Positions 29,301 through 42,660 of a DNA stretch of 64,000 nucleotides are shown here, in pieces. Position 1 is the stretch's first letter. Each line of letters opens with the position of its first letter. The stretch comes from Apostichopus japonicus (taxonomy: Eukaryota; Echinodermata; Holothuroidea; Aspidochirotida; Stichopodidae): NCBI RefSeq assembly GCF_037975245.1, contig NC_092570.1, positions 17,831,918-17,895,917 on the forward strand, given 5' to 3'. The position numbers were made by a program, and so were the translations under genes. Below the pieces are notes generated by a model. That model made no database searches. It was not told the origin of the DNA and saw only the letters and a list, made by a program, of their open reading frames with translations.

Positions 29301-32300
29301 TATGAGGATCTTCTGCTTTTCGGGTTACTATGAGGGTCTTCTGCTTTTCGGGTTACTATGAGGGTCTTCTGCTTTTCGGGTTACTATGAGGGTCTTCTTC
29401 TTTTGGGGTTACTATGAGGGTGTTCTACTTTTCGGGTTACTATGAGGGTCTTCTTCTTTTGGGGTTACTATGAGGGTCTTCTGCTTTTGGGGTTACTATG
29501 AGGGTCTTCTACTTTTGGGGTTACAATGAGGATCTTCTGCTTTTGGGGTTACTATGAGGGTCTTCTGCTTTTGGGGTTACTATGAGGGTCTTCTTCTTTT
29601 GGGGTTACTATGAGGGTGTTCTACTTTTGGGGTTACTATGAGGGTCTTGTTCTTTTGGGTTTACTATGAGGGTCTTCTGCTTTTGGGGTTACTATGAGGG
29701 TCTTCTACTTTTGGGGTTACAATGAGGGTCTTCTACTTTTGGGGTTACTATGAGGGTGTTCTACTTTTGGGGTTACTATGAGGGTGTTCTTCTTTTTGGG
29801 TTACTATGAGGGTGTTCTACTTTTGGGGTTACTATGAGGGTGTTCTACTTTTGGGGTTACTATGAGGGTCTTCTGCTTTTGGGGTTACTATGAGGGTCTT
29901 CTTCTTTTTGGGTTACTATGAGGGTGTTCTACTTTTGGGGTTACTATGAGGGTCTTCTTCTTTTGGGGTTACTATGAGGGTGTTCTACTTTTGGGGTTAC
30001 TATGAGGGTCTTCTACTTTTGGGGTTACTATGAGGGTGTTCTACTTTTGGGGTTACTATGAGGATCTTCTTTTGGGGTTACTATGAGGGTGTTTTACTTT
30101 TGGGGTTACTATGAGGGTCTTCTTCTTTTGGGGTTACTATGAGGGTGTTCTACTTTTGGGGTTACTATGAGGGTCTTCTTCTTTTGGGGTTACTATGAGG
30201 GTCTTCTGCTTTTGGGGTTACTATGAGGGTCTTCTACTTTTGGGGTTACAATGAGGATCTTCTGCTTTTGGGGTTACTATGAGGGTCTTCTGCTTTTGGG
30301 GTTACTATGAGGGTCTTTTTCTTTTGGGGTTACTATGAGGGTGTTCTACTTTTGGGGTTACTATGAGGGTCTTCTTCTTTTGGGGTTACTATGAGGGTCT
30401 TCTGCTTTTGGGGTTACTATGAGGGTCTTCTACTTTTGGGGTTACAATGAGGATCTTCTGCTTTTGGGGTTACAATGAGGGTCTTCTACTTTTGGGGTTA
30501 CTATGAGGGTCTTCTACTTTTGGGGTTACTATGAGGGTCTTCTTCTTTTGGGGTTACTATGAGGGTGTTCTACTTTTGGGGTTACTATGAGGGTGTTCTA
30601 CTTTTGGGGTTACTATGAGGGTCTTCTGCTTTTGGGGTTACTATGAGGGTCTTCTTCTTTTGGGGTTACTATGAGGGTCTTCTACTTTTGGGGTTACTAT
30701 GAGGGTCTTCTTCTTTTGGGGTTACTATGAGGGTGTTCTACTTTTGGGGTTACTATTAGGGTGTTCTACTTTTGGGGTTACTATGAGGGTCTAACTGCTT
30801 TTGGGGTTACTATGAGGGTCTTCTTCTTTTGGGGTTACTATGAGGGTCTTCTACTTTTGGGGTTACTATGAGGGTGTTCTACTTTTGGGGTTACTATGAG
30901 GGTCTTCTGCTTTTGGGGTTACAATGAGGGTCTTCTACTTTTGGGGTTACTATGAGGGTGTTCTACTTTTGGGGTTACTATGAGGGTCTTCTGCTTTTGG
31001 GGTTACTATGAGGGTCTTCTTCTTTTGGGGTTACTATGAGGGTCTTCTACTTTTGGGGTTACTATGAGGGTCTCTTACTTTTTGGGTTACTATGAGGGTC
31101 TTCTACATTTGGGGTTTAAATGAGGGTCCTTACTTTTGGGGTTACTAGGAGGGTGTAATATAAATGTTTAACACCTGTACTGCTGACTCCCAGTCCTGAA
31201 AATCCAACAGGATATGAGATCACATTGAGACCAGATGACAAAACAGAGAATCAGTTCTCAGGCTAGAATAATACCAAGAAGCAGGATGTTATCAATTTGT
31301 ATGAACTCATACAAGTGTCTCAGGTGTGAATGCCAGTTACATTAATTGCTGCTTGGTGATGGCAAACATTAAATATCCAATGCAAACATTAGTCAGTGTT
31401 CAGGATATCTTACAGGATAGATCTGAAGTAAATGACTTCCTTGAATTATTAATATACGATGTTAAAAAGGATATAACTAATATGGAATTTATGACAATTA
31501 TGTTGGGGGGGGGGGGTGTTCCATTAAGGCAATGGACTCATTGACCTAATGGTTTGTGGTTTAAAGTAGAAGAGAGCCAGGACTACCATCTTTATATGAT
31601 TGAGATAAAGTCTGTCAAGCAGCAGAAAGAAAATATTGAAAATATGAAAAGAAAAAGTAAGGAAAAACTAAACATTGCAGACCATTGTGGCGTGCGATAA
31701 AACAGAGTTACAAAATGATGCAAACCAGAGTTTGTTAAAGCTGTTTTCTTCAAATTCATCTCGTCTGTACAAAAACTATGTAGACATCGTAAATTGCATA
31801 CCGTTTAATATAAATGGAGAGGAAACTTGTACAGTTGTGTGTACTGGATTGTGGATGCACCCTATGGGGGACATGCACCCAATGTGGACATGCACCCTAT
31901 GGGGACATGCACCCTATGAGGACATGCACTCCATGGGGACATACACCCTATGGGGACATGCACCCTTATGGGGATATGTACCCTATGGGATGTCCCCCAG
32001 GGGATGTATAGATGTGGCACAACACAGTGCCAAGGAAATGACTGTTTGAATTGTACACACTTTGGTGTGTGTGTGTAAAGCTGTGTATGCGTAGGCCATG
32101 GTCCTTCTTTCAAGACTGTAAACCTTCAACTTTGTAATCATTGTAATCATGAATGTGTTCATGTCTTTTTCTGTCATAGTGCAGATTAATGATTATGTTT
32201 TTTTCAACCTATTACAGCTTAAATGGATATTTCATCTTACAAATCTGAATATTTACAAACTTTCAAACTTTTGTTAATAGTTTTTACAATTTGAAAAATG

Positions 32301-35300
32301 TATGAAGTGTCCTGCTTTAAAGTGACGTATTCATAAATAGTCGAAGAGGTGAAGGGATTCGACCTTCTCCTACAGATTCAAATTTTGCCATGACTATACA
32401 TACCTTTTTATTACCAACTTATTTCCTCTTCTGAGAGACTAAATTATTTCTGATGTTAAGCTTTCTCCGGTAGAGGGGAAGCAATTGAATGATAATTAAG
32501 GTAAAGCTTTATATGTTAATATTGACTTGAAATGTCCACAAGTCATATTTCATGTGGTTGGAGTTACTTGCATCTTTCTTCTTTCTAGCAGGGTTACTTT
32601 CCTGGAGTTATACAATGTGTGTTTGTCATCAAGCCAAAAGGATTCTTACAGAAACAATTAGCAGACTACAGATTCAAGAATTTTAAAGATGACTTTAAAT
32701 TTACTGTGAGTATTATCGTTTATGTTTTTTATCTTAGTATGTTGTGTAGATTTTTTTTTACCTTGCCCTTTCATTACAAGATCAATGCGGTTGTATATTT
32801 TAAGCAGTGTGTGGAAATCGGTCAACATATTCACCAACGGTAGTGAATGTTCACCAGTGGTATTGAATATTCACTGACGGTAGAGAATATTCATCGTGGT
32901 AGTGAATATTCAACAACAATATTGAATATTCAACAATGGTATTGAATATTCACCAACGGTAGTGAATATTCACCAACGGTAGTGGATATTCATCAACGGT
33001 AATGAATATTCATCAACGGTATTAAAAAATTCACCAAAGGCATTGAATATTCACCGACGGTATTGAATATTCACCGACGGTGTTGAAAATTCAACAACGG
33101 TATTGAATATTCACCAAGGTATTGAATATGCATCAACTGTATTGAATATTCACCAAAGGTAAAGATTTTAAAGAATCAGCAAATAAAGAGAGGACCAGTT
33201 TTGGTGGTTGTTTACTTCCTGCTGTTATAATTTTGAGGCTTGGCTGTGAGTTTGTGTAAACATGGTAGCACTTGGTTAAAGTGTATCATTGAGTACCACT
33301 TAATGCTACTTGAAAAAAACAATATACTGTACCATAGAGACAAAGTTATTCACAAAAGATTGCTTTCGTTCATATGACTCTCATGTCAACAAACCTCCGA
33401 ATATTTTCAAGTGGGCGATGACGAATGGATATGTTCTATTTGGTCGATACACCGGTTTATCTGTCCATCCAGAATACCATATATTTATTTTTCACCCGCT
33501 AAAGATTTTACTCTTTAAGCTGTGGAAGCTCTTTTAAATCTAAAACCAACACAGGATGTAAGATGACAATGAGCAATACGTAAGCCAATTACTACATTAG
33601 AGCATCGCCCTGGAGGTGGAAATTCACACAGTACTCTCAGAGCTGTAACGACTTGGCAGAGACATCGTCCCGACCAATTTGACAAAAGAAAAAACCGGGG
33701 CTGGTTGATTAATCACAAGTTGTCAACAGTCTAACATAAGGGGGCGCAGTAGCAGGAGACTTCCCCTTCACTTCAAATCAAGGTTTCCTCTTTGTGCGTA
33801 ATAGGAGCCTTCCTGCCATTGAGACTCCTAGATTCAACGATTCAACTCTGGCTGTTATTCTTTGAGTCATGTCACACTGTAGTCTTTCGACTATAGTACC
33901 TTTACACAATATATGAGCTTTGAAGCTCAATTTAATGTCATCTATTGTTTTTTAGGAACGTTCCTCCATAAAGTAATTTAATAGTTTTTTCGGTCGAATG
34001 GAGCACCCTTTCATTATTCGTTCTCAATTGCGGAAGATTACCGTTCATAACTGCTGGATTTTAAGGGATTAATAAGTTATTGCTTAAAAAAAAAAAAAAA
34101 AAACTTCACTGAGGTTCCTGAATACTGTTGATGATGTTAGTACTGACTGAAGTATAGTGTAAAGGAATTTTTATGTGTACGGACGTTAGTTACGACTATG
34201 CACTCCAAAGGTAGGTAAATAGGACTAGGTTCAGTTCCAAAATTGATCTCTGACTAGCATGCAAAGTAAATGCTATCCATTATCTGGTCTTTAATTAGTC
34301 TAAAACCTCCTTATATAATAACTTATATAATTTAAATTAAATATGATGCAATTTAGAAATATCATAGCATTACCTGTATATTTGACATAAGTACAACAGC
34401 CAAGGTGATTTTAATTACGGAAAAGTTTTATACACGAAAAGAAATGTTGACATTTTCTTTGGTATTTCTCGTGCTAGCTGCCGAAGGACCATAAGAGGTT
34501 CTGATAGGGGCTTGATGTTAAGCAGCTGACGTTATTTCATGGGGGAGGTGGAGGGATAGGTGGGGGTTAATCAGACAATCAGCATTTAGTAAGGTATTTT
34601 AGATATATAATAATATCCTGTAGTACTGTGATTCCTCATGTACTAATGTGTATGTATGTGTGAGAAATAACAATAAGCTAGCTGTAACACTGGTCTTTGC
34701 AAAGTTTATTCCTTTGATTTTGCACTTGAGAGCACTTTTGACAATGAAACATTTCATTAATAGATATTTCTACAGTTGATTGCTTTTCCTGTTTATTGAT
34801 TATAAAGAAATAGGTTTGTAGCTTTTGCTACTTTTAAATAGTATTGCAATATCATGTCTACGTAAAACACGTTGTTAAGTTGTAGTTTTGCAGTTCAGTC
34901 TATGAGCAGTTTAGGAAGTTAGTGCCCCCAAATAGTGGTTTCCTCTTAGGATAATGACAGCGCCAATGTGGGTTGAAATTGAAAGACTGGATTATATAGT
35001 CGCCATTTTTAAAGTTGTGCAAATCTACAGTACCTAATAGTTTTCACCATTTATATCAACATTTTGATAGTTCAACTTGTTGCCCTTTTAATAATAAGAG
35101 TTGTTTGTGTAGTAGGTGCCACTATATCTTATTGGCATGATCTCAGTGAACCCTTTCCATATTATTTTAGACATCCCTTGCAAGTCAATCAGTCTGGTCT
35201 GTTTAGGAAGCATGGGTCTATTATTAATGGTAGTGTGGCTCAATTCTTTTTGATATTTTATTGTTGATTTCAGAAATATGCTTTGTTTGAGATTCAAATT

Positions 35301-38300
35301 AAGCAAGAGGAAAAGAGCTTTTGATAGTTTTTTAAAATAGTCTTGAATCCTGTTTATTTTCCTGACCAGCAATTCTAATAGGTTAAGCCCTGCTGAAGCG
35401 AATAAACTTGATCACATGACATGTTTTATTCTGTCACATTCTAAAGATTTAATCATGTATATTATGTAATCTGCCATCGTAGAACTATGTTCAGAGACCA
35501 TTCTGGAATAAAGAGTTACAGTAGTAACATGAAATATTCTTCAACGTTATCTAGTGGGTATGGTTAGTGATGCTAATTAAACTTTACAAATGTATACACA
35601 TGTTTTATCAGTTATCATTCATAGACATAATCGTGTTAGTGAATTTCTGCTATGTTTGTAACTTAAAATAAAACTGAAATTTGTCAGCAAACTGCTTATC
35701 CACTTAAGAGCCTAAGTAGAAGTAAGAGTAGACGTAAGTGGGCCTGACATTTCGATCCTAGCAGGATCTTCTTCAGGGGCTGAATGACAAGTAACAGTAA
35801 CAGAAGGGACAAGATACAAGCATAAATTACAGATAGGTTCATATAATTTATCTGTATTCTGTGCTTTTATTTTGTCCCTTGTAATTTCTGTTACTTGTCA
35901 TTCAGCTCAGATCAAAACGTCAGGCCCACTTACTTTCACACATGTTTGTAAGTTCTAAGATCATTCTAGGGCTAAGTTACCTACTTTCATGAAGGTATTT
36001 TACTTGACTGTGTTTGAATTAAACTCCTATTTTTCATTTAGGTCATCTTGTTGGATTCTGTTCAAGAACTGCATGCACGCATTGACCCATCACAGCTGAC
36101 CACTGAGCTGGGAGGTACCTTAGACTTTGACCTCACTGGCTGGATAGAAGATAGAATGGTGAGTCTAGTGCGGTAGAATGGTGAGTCTAGTGCGGTAGAA
36201 TGGTGAGTCTAGTGCAGTATAAAAGTGAGTCTAGTGCGGTAGAATGGTGAGTCTAGTGCGGTAGAATGGTGAGTCTAGTGCGGTAGAATGGTGAGTCTAG
36301 TGCGGTAGAATGGTGAGTCCAGTGCGGTAGAATGGTGAATCCAGTGCGGTAGAAAGACTAATTTAGATTGCTACCAAGTATGTTATCTCACCTGAAGGTG
36401 GAATTGACCACACCAGTCATGTCGACCATTACCCTGCTACAAGAGGGATAGTCTACATCATAGACCTGTTTTGTTCATGGTCATTTGGTTACATGCTGTC
36501 ATATGGTATTGTTACATAATATCACAGTTGTTTTGCATTTAATTATAACAATTATCTCATCTTTTTTCTTTTGTAAATATATTTCTTAATGATGGAACGT
36601 TTCCCTTTCACAGAAAGAAGTTAGGTTAGAGGACAGCCTTTATAATAGGAAGGGTTGTTCCTCTGTAATCTGATATTTATTTTATTCCTCCCTTTAATAC
36701 CCGTCTCCTATACATACGCACGCCGATCTACCATACCTACAGACTGGTAACATTCCTGCACTGTGCCCCCCCCCAATGACCCTTCTCTAAGGTCATTACC
36801 CTCATCCTTCTGGATCTATCCTTTCTCCAATCTTATAGATGACAGGTGTTCAATCGAAAAATACTCAAACCAGTCAGTTTTAGGGTAAATATGGTAACCA
36901 CAATTGCAGTATACAGCAGTATAGGTCATTAATGCTTTGTTATTGTGACCCTTACATTGACCTAGTAGGTCATTAACTCCAAAGAATGGAATAATTAACC
37001 TTTCAAATAATTGTTTGGTTTGACCTAGGTACCATTGTTCATTTTACATCCTTTGTAAATTAACTTTAATTCCTGATGTAATAACTGGTAAACTTGAATG
37101 AACAAATTGTTGCAATATCTGACATTTAGTGGTGTAATAACAGCTGTGAGTAATTAACCTCAATTAATTTTCTCATTACTCATTCTGCTAAGAATCTGCC
37201 AGATTGGTCACTTCTGTTCGTTTAAATGAAAGTAGCTGCATGCTGTTCATATATTGACCTAGATTATCAAAGATAGGAACTTGTAAATCAATGTACATTG
37301 ATCTGGTGTGTTACATCAGCCAAAGGGCAGTGTCTCTACCAAGATTCATTCGTGTCCGGATCACAACTTCTTGGTGCAACTAGTTGCAACTTCTTGATGC
37401 ACAAATACTACTATGACTTTACAACGGAATGGTTATTATCAATATAGCAAAGTTTGACATAAGTAGTTCCAGAGTGACTATTTTGATGTGTCCCTAACGA
37501 GAGAGTAGACCATGTGACACACTTCTAATATGTGATCTCCTGTTTCATATGTAACTCTCCTGACTGGGTAACGGAATGCTCTGGAAGTGTAAAATAAAAT
37601 GGTGTCGGTAAAACACAAACATGTAGGTTTATTTGCAGTAGTTGTAGCAAAGTTGCAGATGTTGTATACCAAAGGGCTTTTGACATTTGTTTTAACAGCC
37701 AAGTTGTTTGGATGTTCCAAATCAGTAAACATTCCAGGAGGGTTCTGGAATGCTGTAGTACTTACTGCCCTGTGGATTGATGAAAGAAAAATTTGCTGTT
37801 GCTATGGGTGTTGGCAATTTGTGGACCAAAGGGTGCACCCTACATTTTGAAGATTCTCCTGTTCTTTTGATTCCTTGCCTAATGCAAAATAATCTGCCTA
37901 GTCTGCTACCATGTGTATGTTAGTATGTCCCTTGCATGTTTTTGCATGTATGACATTGATTTATTATAAAGTCTTTGTCAAGTATGGGTGGGACCTTGAA
38001 TTACATTTGATAGTCTAAATGGGAAGTACATGGTATTTCTAGTGCTGCAATATACCTCACCTAGTGCTTGTGTTGTGAAGGACAAAGGACAAACCCACAA
38101 ATTCCAGAATTTTAATGTTCTTATTTGCAAACAATCCCAGGAACTTTGAGTACCAGTCACTTTAATGTCTATGTTTACATTAGCTTCAAAGATTCTCTGG
38201 ATATACCTTTACATTAAGCCATACCTTCTACAGACTATATGTCAGTCTGGTTTGAGAACATCACACACCAAAAGAATACCTGAATCAGAGGATAAATATG

Positions 38301-41300
38301 TCAACAGATCCCTTCAAATATCTTTCCCCCTGTCGACAGCTCAACCCTCTTGTTTTATGCATCTGTAACATTCCTGGTTTATACCCTGAATTAATTAAAC
38401 TTCTGCTGGTCTGATCTGTGCAGGGGAAGTGAGTGGTCTGGAATGGACTTTATTATCTGATTAGAGAGGTCACTGCCAGACATTTCAAAGGTACTTACTA
38501 ATCCCAGGATATTGGTCAAGCCTTCCTCTAGTCTCAACACTATCTAGAGAAAGAAATAATCTGTTTATCTTCCATAAGGAAGACGTATGTGAAGAGACTG
38601 GCATTTGTTTATTTAATGCCATAGTATTCTGGTGTTCCTGAGGAATTAGTCACGGTCGGTTCATCTGTAAGCTATTCGACAGCAAACAAGTCATAAAATT
38701 ACCGATTTATCGGTCTTTAACGATGAAAGCAGGAAGGAACTTCTTCATGGTTTGGTTGGGCTTTAATAGGGGCTAGCTTCAATTATTACTTATATTTCAG
38801 ACTATATATATATGTTCTTACATTTGACTCGAAAGCTGTAAAACTGGAAAAAGAAATCGGTAATGTGGATATTCTGTACTTGGTTTGATGTTTGTTAGGC
38901 TGGTTGCCAAACTAAACAAGCTTTACACAGTGTACATGTATTGATATACAGTTTTACAAAGGGCTCAGTTTAGTTACTATTTAACTTCAATCTCCTCATA
39001 CCTGTTTACACACAATAGTTGCACTCTGGCTCTACGACGTCTAGAAAACTTGTTAGTATTATCCTCTCCCCTTGACTGACCTATTCTGGTCTATCGCCAT
39101 CTCTCTCATTCTACAAGCCAAAGTGTCTGCAGCACATAAAAACTACTAAAGTTCTTTCTCAATATTTTTTTATGTTTGGTACTTATTTTTCATAGTATGT
39201 TTACATTTAGTTTTACAAGAGGGCTCAGTTTAGTTAGTATTTTAGTTCAATCTCCTGTTTACACACAACTGCACTCTGGTTTTTCTACCGTGTTTGCAGC
39301 ACATAAAAACTACAAAAGTTCTTTCTCAATATTTTGTGTGTGTTTGGTACACATTTTCATGGCTTGTTGAAGGTCATACAGATGCCATTGGAACTCTTTG
39401 TTTCCTGTTAAATATGTGTTGAGTTATGTTAGTGGAAACTCCTGTTGCTAAGAGCATTTAATGGCAATCACAAAAAAGTTTACGAAACATCATTGTAATA
39501 TATGAACTTTATGGGGGGGTGGAAGGGGGGAGGAACTTGACTTACGACAGAGAATGCTTGAGCTTTTTCCATGATTAAGTTAGTTCATTTCACCTAAAGT
39601 ACCATGTTGCACTCATAGTTTACATTTTGCCCTGAATTATGACATATTAACTTTAAAAAACTCCCTCATTGATATTTAACTCCACGCTGGAATGACATCG
39701 TGTTTTTAGAATGTAGCTTGTGGTCTTTTTCACTTGGACGGCCATTTTCCTTTGTTATCCAGTGTTTATTACAAGGTATTGTTTTTCTTTCGTACAGGCC
39801 ATCGAGAGATTCGCCAACAATTGTAAAGAAAGAACCACAACAGTACAGAACTTCTTGAGAGAATGTAAGCACATGGAATTGCCAAACGATGTGGAATCTG
39901 CCACAATCTTGCTGATGCAACATCGGAAACGCCACATGGACTTGAAGGACGACATGAAGAGCGCCATCAAGTACGGGAGGACCCTCCTGGGGTGTTTAAA
40001 GAGACCGTTCGAGGGAGACGCCTCGTACAACCCGGATGAAAACTCAGTCCCTGCAGCTCTTGACAGGTGAAAAAAGACAAGTTAAATAAAAAAAATTCAC
40101 GCCAATTATAAGCCCGGGGTATATTAAAGAATACAGAGTTTGCAACAGTTCTTTCATTTGTATAGGTTTAACCCTTAGAGACTTATTCACATGTACTGAG
40201 TCTACCGAGAAAGATTTACCCAAATGATGTTTTCAGTCAAGAAACCCCCCCAAAATAATTATTGATTAATTTTGTCGTACGTCCTGCAGTTTCATCGTAA
40301 TGGATTTATTGATTGTTACGATAAGGCTGGGTAATAGATATTTATTTCAGTTGCTTATTTGTCTGTGGGTACTCATAATGTTGACATGGTCTGCATACCT
40401 TCAAGAACATAAATTGTACAACCTTTTGTCTCTGTTTTCATCCATTCAACTTTTCTTTGTTTCTTTCTTCTGTTGGTACCCTTTATCATATATACACTTC
40501 CTTCTAGATCCATTTACCCAAATTATAAATCTATCCAGCTTTTATCCCAAGGTTAATATAATCAGCTTTGCACTTCTCCTCTTACTAACCCAATTGTCTC
40601 GTTCTCAATTGTGAAATACATCTCCTTCTATTGACCAAAGGCAAGGCAAGCACAGCTGTTGTCACTCTACTGTAGTTCCATATTATATTTATATTTATCT
40701 TTCCCTCTTTTTTTTTTTCTGATCCAGTCACACACGTTGTATCTGCCTGCTCTGGTTTCTGTCATTGTTTATAGAAAGGGAGGCAGTGGCTGTTCATCGT
40801 AACAACCAATGTTTAGTCATTCTGTTATCGAACCAGTCGAAGCCAGCACATCTTACAAATATAGATTGTCGCTTGGAATTCGAAACGCAAATAAGGAATA
40901 ATTTCAGTCGGTTTTATTGGTGTAAATGGTGTAGAAGTAGCCATAGAGAATATGAATTTTGTTAAAACTTGATAATCGGAGCCGGATTTTGTAACCACCT
41001 CATCCTTTGGCTTTGATAAATTTTTTTGTCAATCGAAACTACGTTATTTTCTTGCAAAATTAGGATTGGTCACGTTTGGAATCGATCAGGAAATTCCACC
41101 AGTCAACTATTTTGGAATAGTATTATTTCTGATAGTAAAAGAGACATTTTTTCCTCCTTTTTTTCAACTGTATAGATTAATCACAGATCTTGAGACGACT
41201 CTGTCTGCATTTGAGGAGAAGTGGGCTGGTTACGAGAGTCGACTTGTGATGTGCATCAAAGTCAGACAATTTGAGGTTGAATTTAAAGAGGTGAGTTTCT

Positions 41301-41734
41301 CTATTTTTTAGATTATTTTGCTGATTGCGGCTTCATTTGAAGCAGTTAAGTTGTATAATTATATTTGTCTCGGATGTATTTATACATATTTACATATGTA
41401 TGTATGTATATAGAATAAATTGGATGCATTCGAATGTTGTTTATATAAATAAATATATATATAAATATATTTATATATATAGAGTAGGTTGGCGTCTATC
41501 TTGGCGCAGAGTGCTCTATGTCCATTGGACAGAGCGGAATATATGTTGATACTAGATGAGACTAGTGGAACACTAGTAGTTGTAACTCGGAGTTTCACGC
41601 GTTATAGTGATTGTCAGACAACTGATCGTCAGACAACTGCTCGGCAGTTGTCTGACGATCGCTATAACGCGTGAAACTCCGAGTTACAACTACTAGTGTT
41701 CCACTAGTCTCATCTAGTATCAACATATATTTAT

Positions 41735-41765
<31 letters not shown>

Positions 41766-41776
41766 CACACATATAT

Positions 41777-41831
<55 letters not shown>

Positions 41832-42183
41832 TTATATATACATATACATACATTTCATTAACAAAAGTCTGTTTAAAGTATCTCTTTGGAGATCCGGCTT
41901 CAGGAATCACAAATGATTTCGAGTTGGTTAGCATTATGTTTGATCTCTAGAGCAAGGCAAATACGTCACCAAAACAGAACTAATATTGTTCGATACAGGT
42001 GACAAGCGCCTACAGTGGAATTACGACCTTCCTTAACGGTTTCGAATCTCTGGACAGGCAATCGGCGTCCATGGCCTGGTGGTTAGGGTGTCCGCATATG
42101 GGGCGGGGGGCACGGGTTCGAACCCCGGTGGAGGCTGGAGGTTTTTCACTGTTCTGGATTTTCCAACTCCTTATGATTTCAAT

Positions 42184-42215
<32 letters not shown>

Positions 42216-42583
42216 TCATATATATATACATATATTATATATACATATACATACATTTCATTAACAAAAGTCTGTTTAAAGTATCTCTTTGGAGATCCGG
42301 CTTCAGGAATCACAAATGATTTCGAGTTGGTTAGCATTATGTTTGATCTCTAGAGCAAGGCAAATACGTCACCAAAACAGAACTAATATTGTTCGATACA
42401 GGTGACAAGCGCCTACAGTGGAATTACGACCTTCCTTAACGGTTTCGAATCTCTGGACAGGCAATCGGCGTCCATGGCCTGGTGGTTAGGGTGTCCGCAT
42501 ATGGGGCGGGGGGCACGGGTTCGAACCCCGGTGGAGGCTGGAGGTTTTTCACTGTTCTGGATTTTCCAACTCCTTATGATTTC

Positions 42584-42660
<77 letters not shown>

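Noticed and set aside
34086-34103. A18 run as evidence of a processed pseudogene
   Set aside because: No coding similarity precedes it and no target duplication was seen.
37599-37850. 83-codon open frame in intron 5
   Set aside because: No recognisable domain, no splice context and no similarity to the gene family. It is likely chance.
42060-42150. A tRNA gene
   Set aside because: A and B boxes are present but no acceptor stem pairs, and it is embedded in a longer repeated unit. It is a SINE head.
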